Shown here piece by piece: positions 19,259 to 30,600 of a stretch of DNA of 64,000 bases (positions are counted from its first letter, which is position 1; every line of letters begins with the position of its first letter). The position numbers and the translations under genes were made by a program. This stretch comes from Prorocentrum cordatum (lineage: Eukaryota; Sar; Dinophyceae; Prorocentrales; Prorocentraceae): contig CAUYUJ010014562.1 in assembly GCA_963575745.1 (NCBI GenBank), positions 281,417 through 345,416 of the forward strand. Reading direction: 5' to 3'. The notes under the pieces were generated by a model that worked only from the letters and a program-made list of their open reading frames with translations, was not told the DNA's origin and ran no database searches.

Positions 19259-20640
19259 TGCAAGATGTCGGCGTGCCATAGCGCCGACGTCGGTCCGACA
19301 GCGATGAGCGGCCAGTCGAGGGAGCTAGGCGAGGGTAGATCGAGGGTCCAGGGTCCGAGCCGGGGGTCCGGGGACCAAGCTCACGACCGACGCGAATCCA
19401 CTCGACACGATGGTGCCGACGTTCCAGACAGTCCAGAGTATTCCGCATCAGTTCCAGCACATGTTCCAGATTATCCAGCATCAGTATCACATGAAACCGC
19501 ACATGTTCCAGATTATCCAGCATCAGTATCTTGCGGAACAACAGGTCAAGGAGGTACTCAACAAAACACCTGGGGGCTCGAGGCGGGACGCAGCTCGAAA
19601 AAACACGCTAGGACGTTCAAGCGCGTCAAACGTTCGGGAAAACCACTGCGCCTCCAAGGCGTTCCGGTCCGTTTCGTTTTGCTCAAGCCTCCATGCCGAT
19701 TCGATTTGTGATCCCCTTCAGAGTTCTCCACGGAGTTTCCTGGAAGATACTGCGCCCGACCGGCATGACAGACCATCGCTATGCGCTGACTGGCCGGGAC
19801 GTGCCGGAGGAGATGCAGCTGAAGCACCTCCGCTGGGTTCACATCGTCTCGCAGGGCCTCAGGGTGGAGGAGGCACTCGGCCTGTCGATCCTCGACCTGA
19901 GTCGCGCGGGCCGCCTCTGGCCGGTGGCCTTCACTCGCAGACAGCGCCACCTCACATGTGCAGTCGGGATGCTGCAATGCCGCCGCGATCCGCAGAGGCG
20001 CCGTGTCGGAGCCAACGCCAGCGCGACCTGGATCAAGCGCATCGACTGCGACGCGAGGCTGGCCTACTGGAGCCGCCCGAGGATCGAGGTGCAGCCGCAG
20101 CTCCTGACGATCAAGGGCGACCCGGACTACAGCACGGAGCCGGGGTAGGGATTGTCGGGCGGCCCCGCAGTGCCGAACATTCGGCGGCGCAACAAGGGCG
20201 AGGACGACAAGAAGGAGCTCTTGAGCAAACTCGTCAAGATCGACCACTCCAAGAGTCCGGCGGTAGTGAAAGGGCAGATGCGCTCGGGTGCCGCGACGAG
20301 ACCTTCCTATGCGCCGATGCAGGTGGACGAGCTGGCCCAGGCAGAGCGGAAGAGCCGCCCCAGGACGTCCGAGAACAGCCTCGCGAAGGACATGAAGGAG
20401 CTGAAGGACGCGATTCAGCTGCAGAACGAGTCCCTCCAGCAGCACGGCCAGGCACTGCAGTTCCTCCTGCAGCCGCACATGGTTCAGCTCCAGCAGCAGC
20501 ATGCGGCGGCGATCACGACGGCGGTCCTGGGCACCCCGCGCCAGACCGACAAGTGGGAGGTGATCGGCCAGCCACCACCTCAGTCCCCAGCAGCGGCAGC
20601 GGCAGCTTCACCAAGCCTCGCGTAGAATCAGGGACGAGTT
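19259..20640 (+). pseudogene. Unclassified internal region of the copia element
   Basis: Several coding-like stretches alternate between two frames. One is a Gln/His-rich segment (FQTVQSIPHQFQHMFQIIQH) built on a 43-bp direct repeat (CACATGTTCCAGATTATCCA near 19457 and 19500), then EVLNKTPGGSRRDAARKN. In another frame, from 19693, comes LRWVHIVSQGLRVEEALGLS and later LAYWSRPRIEVQPQLLTIKG. After a stop at 20146-20148 the same frame continues as a charged, Q-rich coiled-coil-like stretch (LAKDMKELKDAIQLQNESLQ) to 20625. The Q-rich parts resemble linkers of related elements. I do not recognise the 19693-20148 segment; it may be a lineage-specific domain. Confidence 0.4.
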
Positions 20641-21990
20641 GTGGTATGAGCCGATTCGTGAGTGAGGTCGGCGGCGAATCCCTTTCTCTCCAGCGCATCG
20701 TTTCGCAGCTGGAGGCACCGGCATCCGAGCTATTCTATTTCCCGAGGTGCACAGAGGAGGAGTGGAAGAAGCATCGGGAAAGGGGACACATATGGGTTCT
20801 TTTCGATAAGCAGCACGACCGGATGCAGGTGTTTTTCAGCTCGGAGGATTCTCCGAGTTCCTTTCCCGTTGAGAGCGAGTGCCATCTAGCTGTCCGTCAT
20901 GACGGCTGGGCCTCCGCCATCCGGGATGCCGAGTTTAACGGCGACTACGAGACGACGATACCGAGACACGAGGCGAGAACTGGAGAAAACGGCGCGGGCT
21001 CTTCTTGCGGCCAAGTCAGGAAAGAGTGGCGATGAACAGCAAGAGCGTCCTGGACAGCAAACACCACCAGGGGGTGAAGTTCAGGGAATCTCCACCCGTG
21101 CTCGCTGTCCCGGGTCGAGCGCTTGTCCGCCCTCTACGTCCTCTTCCCCGCCCCAGGACTCGTACCCTCTCCTTTCCTCCCTCCTCTCTCGTCGGGAAGT
21201 GGATCGTCGCAGGAAGGGGGGTCTGTCTCGGGGCATGATGGAGGTTTTCTCGCCACCCCAGATATGCCCAGCGGCTCGCCAGTCGGGGGTTGCGGATCAG
21301 GGAAGCTTGGATCTGTCCACGGGCTGGGATTTTCGGCGCCCCGAGGACCGACGTTTGGCGAGGGACCTTATCCGGTCCAGGAGGCCCGGGGTCCTTTTCT
21401 TGGAGCCTCCCTGCAGGGTTTTCAGCGTGGCCTTTGAGATTTCGGAACGTGTGATGGACCCAGCCAAGAGAGCCATGGCCATGATCGAGGGCACGGCTCT
21501 GCTCCGTTTCGCCATCGAGCTGGCTGAGCTCCAGGTCTCTCTCGGAGGGGTCTTTGTTCTGGAACATCCCGAGGGGGCGTCCAGTTGGAAGTCTCAGCAC
21601 ATGGCGAAGCTTCTGTCCTTGCCGGGGGTGCAATCGATCGTTTTCGACATGTGTCGTTTCGGTTTATGCGCGGACAGTGCCGGAGAGCTATCAAAGAAGC
21701 CGACTCGAGTCATCAGCAACGATTCGGAGTTGCTCGCCTCTCTCTCTCAGGGCATCGCTGTGAGGGTGGCCACCCCCATCACGTTTTACAAGGGTCTGCC
21801 CAAACCTCTAAGGCTCAGGTCTACCCTCCCGGCTCGGTGCAGCATCTGGCCAGGATCACCAGGGGGGTATTGGATCGGAGGGCCAGGCAGGCCAGAACAT
21901 CGGACGTGGTCGGTTGGATTCGCAAGGAGCTACAGTGCCAGATCGAGCCGAGCCCACCCCCGATTCCCGATGTGTTGTGGTCTTGCTACC
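20640..21990 (+). pseudogene. DNA-methyltransferase-like domain in copia polyprotein
   Basis: After a short block (LFYFPRCTEEEWKKHRERGH, in the frame that ends at 21035) the frame changes and from about 21235 reads MMEVFSPPQICPAA, SLDLSTGWDFRRPEDRRLAR, LFLEPPCRVFS, FVLEHPEG and VFDMCRFGL. The order 'hydrophobic strand, acidic turn, PPC-x-x-FS, E-H-P' resembles cytosine-C5 methyltransferase motifs I, II, IV (PPC) and VI (normally ENV, here EHP). No target-recognition domain is apparent. Cytosine methyltransferases captured by dinoflagellate copia elements are known from published work, but the assignment of this block is my inference from motifs. The frame is lost near 21800 (CCCAAACCTCTAAG), where the next frame continues SKAQVYPPGSV into integrase. 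Confidence 0.5.
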
Positions 21991-23360
21991 CGTCGGTGAT
22001 TGACCCCGGGGACCTCGCGGATGAAGAACTCGAACACGACGAGTCAGGTCCGGGTCCCGAGGACCAGACGGGTCAGGACAAGCACGCGTCTCCACCTCCC
22101 GAGATCGACGCCAGGGTGCGTAACTTGATTCAGAAGGTGCATGTGAACCTAGGCCACCCCGCTCGTCCCCTCTTTCTGCAGATACTCCGAGGGGCTCACG
22201 CGAAACCCGAGGTCTTGCAGTACGTGCGGCGAGAGTTTGCTTGCCCAGACTGTGAGTCTCATCCCCGCCCTGCGCATCGGAGATATGTTGCGATGCCTCG
22301 CGCGTGCCAGTTTAACAGAGTGGTAGCTGTTGATTCCTTCCACCCCAGCTTTGGAGGAAACTCTTTTTTTTTTTTGAACATGATCTGTCACGGGACGAAC
22401 TATCAGGTCGTGGCCCGATACGAGGGGGGTGCCCGTGACGCTTGGGAGTGTTTCGTGTCGTCGTGGCTGCGATATTTCGGCCCCCCGGAACTTCTGATCA
22501 CGGACGGTGGCTCAGAATTTCAGGGCGAATTCTCCCGTGGTACCGAGCAGAGAGGAACCTTCCAGCATGTTACCAGCGCCGAAGCTCCGTGGGAAAACGA
22601 CCGCTGCGAGCGGCACGGGGGTTGGGTCAAGGACCTGGCTCTCAGAGGTTCCGAGGGGGCCCCGGTGTCCACGGAGCGTGAGTTTGAGCTGTTGGTGTAC
22701 GAGATAACCGCCGCGAAGAATTCGCATCTTCACAGAGGGGGGTTCTCCCCGAACCAACTCGTGTTCGGAAGGAACCCTAGAGTTCCACAGGATTTGTTGT
22801 CGGACGACCCGGTTAATCAAGTGGGCCTGGATGATATGGCCGAAGGGGTTTGGGACCAGGACACTGCTGCGGCGGATTCCTCTAGAGCCATGGCCATCAG
22901 GAAGCGGGCACGGACCATGCTCTTCGAGGGCAGCTGCCGGGGGAAGGTGCACTCGGCGGCAAGAGCCCCCAAACTCCGGGATCGAAATTTGGCTCCAGGC
23001 GATTGGGTATATGTGTGGCGTCGAGCACCGGCCTTACAGCAGGAGAAAACCTTCGCCATGCAGCGGGATCGCTGGTGCGGTCCTGGATTGGTAGTTTTCC
23101 AGTACGGGAACTCCGCGTGGGTCTCTATGAGATCCCGTCTCTGGAAACGTGCGACAGAACAGCTCCGCCCCGCGTCCGGCCCCGAGGCCCGAGGGGCCGA
23201 GATGCTCCAGGATACGGCCCTCCAGGACCTCGTTCGCCAGGTGCAGTCCGGTTCCCAGAGGACCGGTGTGGATGTGTCCCGCGAGGGGCCCCTTCCCGAT
23301 GAAGAGCGGGGCGGTCCAGTCAGCGGGGATCGCGAGGCAGTTCATGCCCCTCTTCCTCCC
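21800..23360 (+). pseudogene. Copia integrase
   Basis: From SKAQVYPPGSV the frame stays open through integrase. The zinc-binding HHCC module is visible as VHVNLGHPARPLF ... FACPDC. The catalytic triad is Asp in VVAVDSFHP, Asp in LLITDGGSEFQ and Glu in NDRCERHGGWVKD. FSPNQLVFGRNPRVPQDL and LAPGDWVYVWRR (an SH3-like fold) follow. A T-run (22364-22376) falls inside it but is in frame (NSFFFLN). The frame breaks at a run of seven C (23358-23364): beyond it this frame becomes nonsense, while another frame reads a Pro/Ser-rich linker smoothly into RT. Confidence 0.8.
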
Positions 23361-23364
23361 CCCC

Positions 23365-26113
23365 GGCAGCTCCCGACTCGAGCCAGCTCTCTCCGCCCGC
23401 TCGAGCGGCGGGCGAGCCAGGTGCCGACGTCCCTCCGCCCGAGCTGTCTCCGCCCCCCCGCTCTCGGTCTGGTGCCTCCTCTGCGCCTCTCGGAGAGCAG
23501 CCGATGTCCCGTGAGGTCCCCTCTCGCACGGGCCCTCCCTCGGATCAGACGTCGGAGAGTGGTTCAGACACTGCCGGGGGAGCCAGCTCCGGCTTCAAGA
23601 GAAGAGGCTCCGATCTTGTCCAGTCGAATGCGGACGGTGGCATGCCGGGCATCTCAGAGGAGTTCGAGACCCCAGCCCAGGATCGTGTCCCGGTCAGACC
23701 TGGCATGGAGGGCCCCAGCAGTCCAAGCCTGCAGCACGGGGTCCATCCAGAAGGTTCCGTGCCGGAACCTCAGGCCCAGCCCCCTGCTCCTCCGGGCACC
23801 CCCCCGTTCGGCCCTTCAGAGGCGGCCTTGCCGGTCGGGCCCGCGGTCGAGGACCATCGTCTGCGAGAACTTGCTTTGATCCAAGCCAACCGCGTGAGGG
23901 ATATGGGCGCGCGTGCGTGGGATCGCCCTCTCTTGTCTCGTGAACAGTTCGATGCAGCAGTCAGGTCGAGGCCCAGTGGTCTGAGCCGCTACGGAGATCG
24001 TCTCAACAGGCTGCCCCGCCCAATAGAAGATCTTCAGAGAGGCGACGCGTCGGTTCAGGGCCGGATCGCAGATTGGGAATCTTTGAGACGCAATTCCAGG
24101 GGCCCCGTTCGGGTCAGTCGGCAAGACAGGGAAGATGGTCAGATGACAGACACCGCCGCAGTTCTTTTTTCTCTCTCGCCAGAACAGTCTGAGCAGTACT
24201 TTACCTCACTCTCGGAGGGTTTAGTCGAACACGGCTGGTCGGGGGACTGGGCGCACTTCGTGAACGGTAACGCTGATGTCGAGCTCATTCCAGGGGAGCC
24301 CGGATCTCCCTCCGAGGGGACCCTCACCCTTGCTACTTCCGGGGGGGGTGAGGTCTCGATGTCCAAGCTCGACCCGGAAGGGAGAAAGGCCTTTCGAGAG
24401 CCCGGCGCCAAGGAGTGGTTGAGCGTCTCGGGGACCGGGGCCGTGCATGTCCATCCTCCGGCGGAGGGGAAGCGTCTCAGGGCTCTGTTTCCCAGGCGTG
24501 TCGTCTCGTCTCGCATGGTGCGTCGGTGGAAACCACAGGAAGGGTGTTACAGCAAGCCGCTGGCTAAGAGCCGGTGGTGCGTCCGAGGCCATGAAGACGA
24601 GGATACTCATGAATTGAGGGTGTGCTCCCCTGCACCTCAGATGGAGTCGTTAATGTTGTTTCTCACGGCGGCCCTGGCCTTAGGCATGTCACTGACGATA
24701 TGGCATTTGAAGGACGCGTTTTGCCAGTCCGATCCTCGACGGAGGAGTCGCGGTCGGGCGTTCGTCGAACCGTGCGAGGGGTTGGACCTTGAGGCGGGAA
24801 GTCTTATTGAGCTGGTCGCTCCCGTCTACGGACTGGGCGACGCGCCTCTCGCCCTTCATCGCACTACTGTTCGATTCTTCGAGTCGCTAGGGTATGTCAG
24901 ATCCAAGCTTGAGCCGTGCTGGATGGTCCGCCGTGGCCCTAAGGGGCCGGACGCCATGGTTTTGATCGAGGTTGATGACTGGGCCATTGGCTTAGCAGAT
25001 AGCGTCCGAGATGGCCAGATTAAGGCCTTTACCGACAGGTTTGTTTTCGGGAAGCTTAGGACAGTAGATTCGGAAGGAGTGGAGTATATCGGACGTCGAG
25101 TTCGACGCCTACACGATCGCATTCTAGTCGACCAGCAGAAGTATATCTTAGAAAATCTACACCGTCTTCATATATCCCGGGACCGACGAGGTCGGCATGA
25201 CCAGCCCCTGGTGGGCTGCGAGAAGACGGAGTTCAGGTCGCTTATCTACCGGCTCAATTGGGTCGGCAGGGGAACCCGGGCAGAAGCATGTGGTACGGCA
25301 TCTATTTTAGCTTCCAGGGTAGAGAATCCCTCCGTGGGGGACGCGTTGCTCGCTAACAAGATGGTCGATCATCTTCGACAGACAGCAGCTATCCCCATCG
25401 CTCTCTGGAAGTTCAGGCCAGACGACATTATCTTCGTCACTTCTTCCGACGCCGGCGGCGTCGCCGCCAACGATACCGACAAGGCTCAGCTGGCATGGCA
25501 GGTGCATGTTGCGGATCGGGTGCTTGCTTCGGGTTCCAGGGCCAGGGTGTCCCCTCTAGCGTGGCGTTCGCACCGAGCCAAGAGGGCCGTTCCTTCTACC
25601 TTGGCCGGCGAGGTTCAGTCCCTTTCAGGAGCGCTGGCAGAGGCAGAGTGGCTGCAGCTGCTTTTCCTAGACGTGCTGAAGGGCGGGGTGGTCACCGAGG
25701 AGTGGCGTGACAAGTTGGGTCCGTTCGCCGCTGTCCTTCGATCCGATTGTTCCCTGAACGTTCAGCCGGACGGAAACTTGAGCATAGTAGATGCGAAGGG
25801 GATTTTTGATACTCTGGAACGCGACTCGACCGGCTCGAAAAACGACAGGCGATCGGCCATCGACCTCTCGGTTTGCAGGGACACCCTGGGACGTTTCGGA
25901 GGAACTATTCGCTGGGTACCCCATCCGGTGATGACGGTCGACGCTTTGACGAAGGCCGACCTAGCTAGATTTAACGCGGCCCAGTTGCAAATGCTGAAGT
26001 CCGGCATCATGAAGCTCACTCCAGAAGAGGACAGTATCTCCACCCGACGCAACGATCCGACCTCCCGAGATCGATCCCGAGCCGCTTCCCTTCGACAGCT
26101 GTCTCAGTCGTGA
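23365..26113 (+). CDS. Copia reverse transcriptase-RNase H
   Basis: After a Pro/Ser/Glu-rich linker of about 300 residues the frame encodes RT: SRMVRRWKPQEG, KSRWCVRGHEDEDTHELRV, motif A as IWHLKDAFCQSD, VAPVYGLGDAPLALHRT (the copia 'VYGLxDAP' signature), and the catalytic box IEVDDWAIG. RNase H has Asp in VTSSDAGG, Glu in GEVQSLSGALAEAEW, Asp in IVDAKGIFDTLE and Asp in TVDALTKADL. All catalytic acidic residues are present and the frame is open to the stop at 26111-26113, so this domain is intact on paper. It is a polyprotein segment; the ATG at 23504 is not a natural start. About 100 bases of non-coding sequence separate it from the 3' LTR. Confidence 0.85.
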
Positions 26114-26215
26114 AGACGACGCAGTTTTGCCAGAATATTTTCGAGCTTTCAGTCGTACAGCTTTCCACCTGCCCAACACGTGAGATGACTTTAAGCTCAC
26201 TTAAATTGGGCCTGC

Positions 26216-26405
26216 CGTGGAAATATGACCAGTTTGAGCTTAATCATCTCTTATGTTGCATGCGTGCTTACTTGTTACACATTCGTGTGTGCTCACGTGT
26301 GTGCACATCTGCTGCTGTTTTGGCTCAAGGCGCCTTTCGACACCATGTCTCTCGCGAGAGAAAAGACATCCCTCGTTTTCGCCACTGACCGTCCTTGACG
26401 CGTCA
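26216..26405 (+). repeat. 3' LTR
   Basis: The LTR is 190 bases long. It differs from the 5' LTR at its first base (C for T) and at three internal positions. It ends GACGCGTCA, immediately followed by GGGGCTGCGATC of the satellite. Confidence 0.92.
26318..26329 (+). other. Spliced-leader 3'-end-like motif in 3' LTR
   Basis: TTTTGGCTCAAG, identical to the copy in the 5' LTR including its CTGCTG upstream context. Confidence 0.55.
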
Positions 26406-27840
26406 GGGGCTGCGATCTGCGCAACTGTCGCCACTTTCGTGGGCTCCTGGGAGGCCCAGCGGAGGTGGGTCCCACGCGGATCACCTCGAGACCTCGCGGT
26501 GCTCTGGGGGTTGCGATCTGCGCAATTGTCGCCACTTTCGTGGGCTCCTGGGAGGCTTAGCGGAGGTGGGTCCCACGCGGATCACCTCGAGACCTCGCGG
26601 TGCCCTGCGGGCTGCGATCTGCGCAACTGTCGCCATTTTCGTGGGCTCCTGGGAGGCCCAGCGGAGGTGGGTCCCACGCGGATCACCTCGAGACCTCGGG
26701 GTGCCTTGGGGGCTGCGATCTGCGCAACTGTCGCCACTTTCGTGGGCTCCTGGGAGGCCCAGCGGAGGTGGGTCCCACGCGGATCACCTCGAGACCTCGC
26801 GTTGCCCCCACCCAGCGGCGGATCACCTCGAGACCTCGCGGTGCCCTGGGGCTACGATCTGCGCAACTGTCGCCACTTTCGTGGGCTCCTGGGAGGCCCA
26901 GCGGAGGTGGGTCCCACGCGGATCACCTCGAGACCTCGCGGTGCCCTGGGGGCTGCGATCTGCGCAATTGTCGCCACTTTCGTGGGCTCCTGGGAGGCCC
27001 AGCGGAGGTGGGTCCCACGCGGATCACCTCGAGACCTCGCGGTGCTCTGGGGGTTGCGATCTGCGCAATTGTCGCCATTTTCGTGGGCTCCTGGAAGGCC
27101 CAGCGGAGGTGGGCCCCACGCGGATCACCTCGAGACCTCGCGGTGCCCTGGGGGCTGCGATCTGCGCAACTGTCGCCACTTTCGTGGGCTCCTGGGAGGC
27201 CCAGCGGAGGTGGGTCCCACGCGGATCACCTCGAGACCTCGCGGTGTCCCTGGGGGCTGCGATCTGCGCAACTGTCGCCACTTTCGTGGGCTCCTGGGAG
27301 GCCCAGCGGAGGTGGGTCCCACGCGGATCACCTCGAGACCTCGCCGTGCCCTGGGGGCTGCGATCTGCGCAACTGTCGCCATGTTCGTGGGCTCATGGGA
27401 GGCCCAGCGGAGGTGGGTCCCACGCGGATCACCTCGAGACCTCGCGGTGCCCTGGGGGCTGCGATCTGCGCAACTGTCGCCTCTTTCGTGGGCTCCTGGG
27501 AGGCCCAGCGGAGGTGGTGGGTCCCACGCGGATCACCTCGAGACCTGGGGGCTGCGATCTGCGCAACTGTCGCCACTTTCGTGGGCTCCTGGGAGGCCCA
27601 GCGGAGGTGGGTCCCACGTAAATCTCCTCGGAACCTCGCCGCCCCTGGGGGGCTTGCGATTTTCGCAACTGTTGCCGCTTTCGTGGGCTCCTGGGAGGCC
27701 CAGCGGAGGTGGTGGGTCCCACGCGGATCACCTCGAGACCTCGCCGCCCTTTGGGGGGCTTGCGATCTGCGCAACTGTCGCCACTTTCGTGGGCTCCTGG
27801 GAGGCCCAGCGGAGGTACGTCCCACGTGGATCATTCGGAT
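26406..27840 (+). repeat. 101-bp satellite, right part (14 units plus a fragment)
   Basis: Full units start near 26409, 26510, 26611, 26711, 26852, 26953, 27054, 27155, 27257, 27358, 27459, 27550, 27653 and 27762. A truncated unit lies at 26813-26851. The last few units are the most diverged (extra GGT in the GGAGGTGGTGGG variants, a missing block at 27545). The unit has no stop codon in any plus-strand frame, and 101 is not a multiple of three, so all three frames stay open for over 1.2 kb. That is a property of the repeat and no evidence for a gene. Confidence 0.95.
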
Positions 27841-29610
27841 GTACGTCATACGCGTTTCTTTCAACGCCCCTGTGTTTTCTCGTTTCTATGTTGTATAGTT
27901 GCCGTTCCTCTTCTTGCTGTGCTCTTCTGAAATCACTGTTGGGTGCTCTTCTTGCGCACTGCGGGTCCTTCAGAATGCCAGTCAGCACTGAGTGGTCCCG
28001 AGTATAATCGCCACATGTATAGAAAGGGTGGGGTACGTCACAGGGTAATTCTGAGGCCGCGGCCCCGGTGGCCGGTGGCATCTTGCGGCCCACCATTCGG
28101 AGGAGGAAAAGGTCCCCGTACCCCTACCTTTTCTTCGTTTTACCCTTCTTGGGCCTTCTGGGCCTTGGATTTGCCTCGAAATCACCGCGCACTTCTTCCG
28201 AGGCGGGTCCAAGCGAGGGGGTTTGGAAAAGACAAAAGCTTTTTCAGCGTTGCATGGAATTCGCGCCAGGACTGCCAGCAATAGCCTGGTGGCGGGAGAG
28301 CGCGACCGCCTGGCGTCTGAGTCTCGCTTCTCCTAGCACCGAGAAAAGAAGAAGGCCCACGCGAGCCTCAAGGCAACCGCAGAAGCTTCCAAAACGGTCC
28401 AACAGCGTCCCAAGACGGCTGGCAGAGACAGCCAAGACGGGAGACCCGAGTCTATTTTTCAAACCTTGGGCCCAAGAGGCTTCCATGACGCCCCAACACA
28501 AGCCAGGGACAGTCCAAAAGACAGGCCAGGGACAGCGTGCGTGCTCCGAGTGAATTATGGTCCACACGTTCGTTCGCACGTTGGTTTGGCATGAACCCTC
28601 TGTCGAGGGCCCATTTTGTCACGTCCGTCGCCTCTGCTTACCATCGGACACCTGGAGGTTAGAGCCAACGCAAAGATCCGTGGTCGTCCCAACCGTGGGA
28701 GAAGATGGCGCTCCCCAATTTGATTTGGTGATGACGTTTAGGCGTTTCAGGTGGCCCTCATATTACCACACGTGTCTACGTCGGAGATATTCTCCCATCG
28801 TCAGAGACGATCACCGATACTCGTGTTGGTGGCAAATTCTAGGTCTTCTATGCCATTCTTCCATGCGTAGGTCGTGCACCAGAGGACATGTCGGAGGCCT
28901 TGATCGTTTTTTGGTGGCTTTCTTGAGGCATGGGGTCGTACCGTCGGGCACCGTGGGTTTGGGGGGTCAATGGAGGCTGTTGTCGATTGTGAAACTCATC
29001 TTGGAGGTATGGCTCCTCTGGGGCATCGGTTGTGGGATCTCGAGGTGCGATCTTTGATGCTTGTGGGTCAGCTTGGGCGCTCTTGGGAACGAGGGAAGGT
29101 ATGGAGGAGGATATGCAGGAAATGGCGGAGAAGGAAGATGAGGAGGATAGCCCGTATGGGTTCTTATTATCAGAGGCGTTCGGATCATCCATATGACCCT
29201 CGTCACCCTCAAGGTCCACGGTCTCCCAGGGTCCAAGGGGGTCTTATCCAGCTGCTTTCGGCAAGTCCCGCCACCATGCCTCTCTAGTTGTTTCGGCAGT
29301 CTTTTGTGCGAGGGTGCACGGATGTTTTACCCTTTGGCGCATTGTAGCTTCTGGTTCGATGGTGGTGGTGTTGATGATGGTGGTGGGTGGTGGCGATGAT
29401 CGTATGATGATGACGGCAGAGGTGTCCCGACTGACGCCCGAAGCGTCACATGATACCCATCTTCCAATAGGATCCGCACCGATTGACCTCTGCTGAAATA
29501 CGGAAGTGTCCAGAAACGGTCTGGCTGGATACGTTTGTAGCGCTTCATACAAACCTGGCGAACATTCAAACATTCTAACCTGGCGAACATCAAAACGCGG
29601 CGGCCGCCGC
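27841..29610. other. Long stretch with no recognised gene
   Basis: Several open frames up to about 165 codons occur (for example 28557-29057 plus), but none shows a recognisable domain. Composition is ordinary and no tandem repeat stands out. A short direct repeat CCTGGCGAACAT lies at about 29546 and 29579, just before the LHC relic. Confidence 0.4.
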
Positions 29611-29611
29611 C

Positions 29612-30600
29612 GCTGTCCTTCCCGACGGCGACGCCGCGACCTTCGAGAGGCGCTGCGAGATTGAGATCATGCATGGGCGCGTGAGCATGCTCGCCACGAT
29701 GGGCTACGAGGTCGTTGGCAAGTTTCCTGGCGAGATCTCCCCGTCTCTCGGGGTGAGGTTAGAAGCTGGATGCCGAGATCGCGAACGGCCGCCCGACCAT
29801 GATGGCGATCTACGGGATGTTCTTCCAGGACGGCCTCTCGGGCAGCGCCTGGGGCGACTGGACGCCGTTCTCGGACTTCCCGCTGAGCGCCTTCGAGAGC
29901 GAGCTGTGCGTGCAGGCGCTGGCGGGCTCTTGTACGACCCCTCGAGGGCCCTCTGCGACTACGAGAACGGCGGCGTCCTGGGCGTGCCCGACGGCAGTAC
30001 CTCGCTTGCCGGCGAGACCAAGTCCCCCAAGCTGAACGCCGAGACCGCGAACGGAAGGCTGGCGATGATGGCGATCATCGGGATGTTCTACCAGGAGGGC
30101 CTCTCGAGCAGCGCGTGGGGCGACTGAGCGCCGTACACGGACCCCCCGCTGCGCTCCTTCGGGAGCGAGCTGGGCGTGCAGGCGCCAGTGTGCCTCTGGG
30201 ACCCCGCCGACCTCACGAAGGATGTCGACGCCGCGGCCTTCAAGAGACGCCGCGAGACAGAGAGCAAGGACGGGCGGGTGAGCACGCTCGCCACGAGGGG
30301 CTACAACACGCCCGAGGCGGCTGGCAAGTTTCCTGGCGAGATCTCCCCGTCTCTCGAGGGGAAGTTCGAGGACATCCCGAACGGTCTGGCTGCCCTCCCC
30401 ACGGTGCCAGGACCAGGCTGGCTGCAGATCGTGGCGCATTGCCTCTACTGCGAGTCGGGCCCGTTCGGGTACAACCCGGACCCCAACAGGAAGCCTGGCG
30501 AGCTCGGACGGAGGCCCATCGGTCCACACAGCACCGACGCCACGGTCAGGCAGCGCAGGTTGAGTGCCGAGAGTGCCAACCTTCGTCTGGCCACTATTGA
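29612..30600 (+). pseudogene. Relic of an LHC (chlorophyll a-c-binding) polyprotein
   Basis: Pieces of at least three LHC repeats follow one another. (1) Helix-1 part: DAATFERRCEIEIMHGRVSM, LATMGYEV and KFPGEISPSLG, then a frame change. (2) Helix-3 part in another frame: LDAEIANGRPTMMAIYGMFF, QDGLSGSAWGDW. (3) A second helix-3 part: KLNAETANGRLAMMAIIGMF, ending SAWGD with TGA at 30125-30127 where Trp (TGG) is expected. (4) After that stop, same frame: LGVQAP, AAAFKRRRETESKDGRVST, ISPSLEGKFEDIPNGLAALP, ending LSAESANLRLATIE, the start of another helix 3. Dinoflagellate LHCs are made as polyproteins of such repeats; here the middle helix of unit 1 is missing and frameshifts and a stop break it. 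In a live gene these would be thylakoid antenna proteins. Confidence 0.85.

Larger units (their letters stand above)
16822..26405 (+). mobile_element. Ty1/copia LTR retrotransposon with both LTRs, 9,584 bp
   Basis: Two 190-bp LTRs differing at four positions (97.9% identical) bound the element. A primer-binding site lies one base after the 5' LTR. Internal blocks come in the order gag, CCHC knuckle/protease, an unclassified Q-rich region, a methyltransferase-like domain, integrase, and RT plus RNase H. It is inserted in the 101-bp satellite: the array G-run gives a 4-base target duplication (GGGG at 16818-16821 and 26406-26409). Coding blocks sit in different frames with at least five shifts. 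The similar LTRs imply a recent insertion, so the damage is either very recent, inherited from a trans-mobilised parent, or partly sequencing indels. Confidence 0.9.

Noticed and set aside
26253-28007. Plus-strand open frames of 584, 432 and 408 codons
   Set aside because: All three phases of the 101-bp satellite are open; the peptides are the same unit read in rotating frames.
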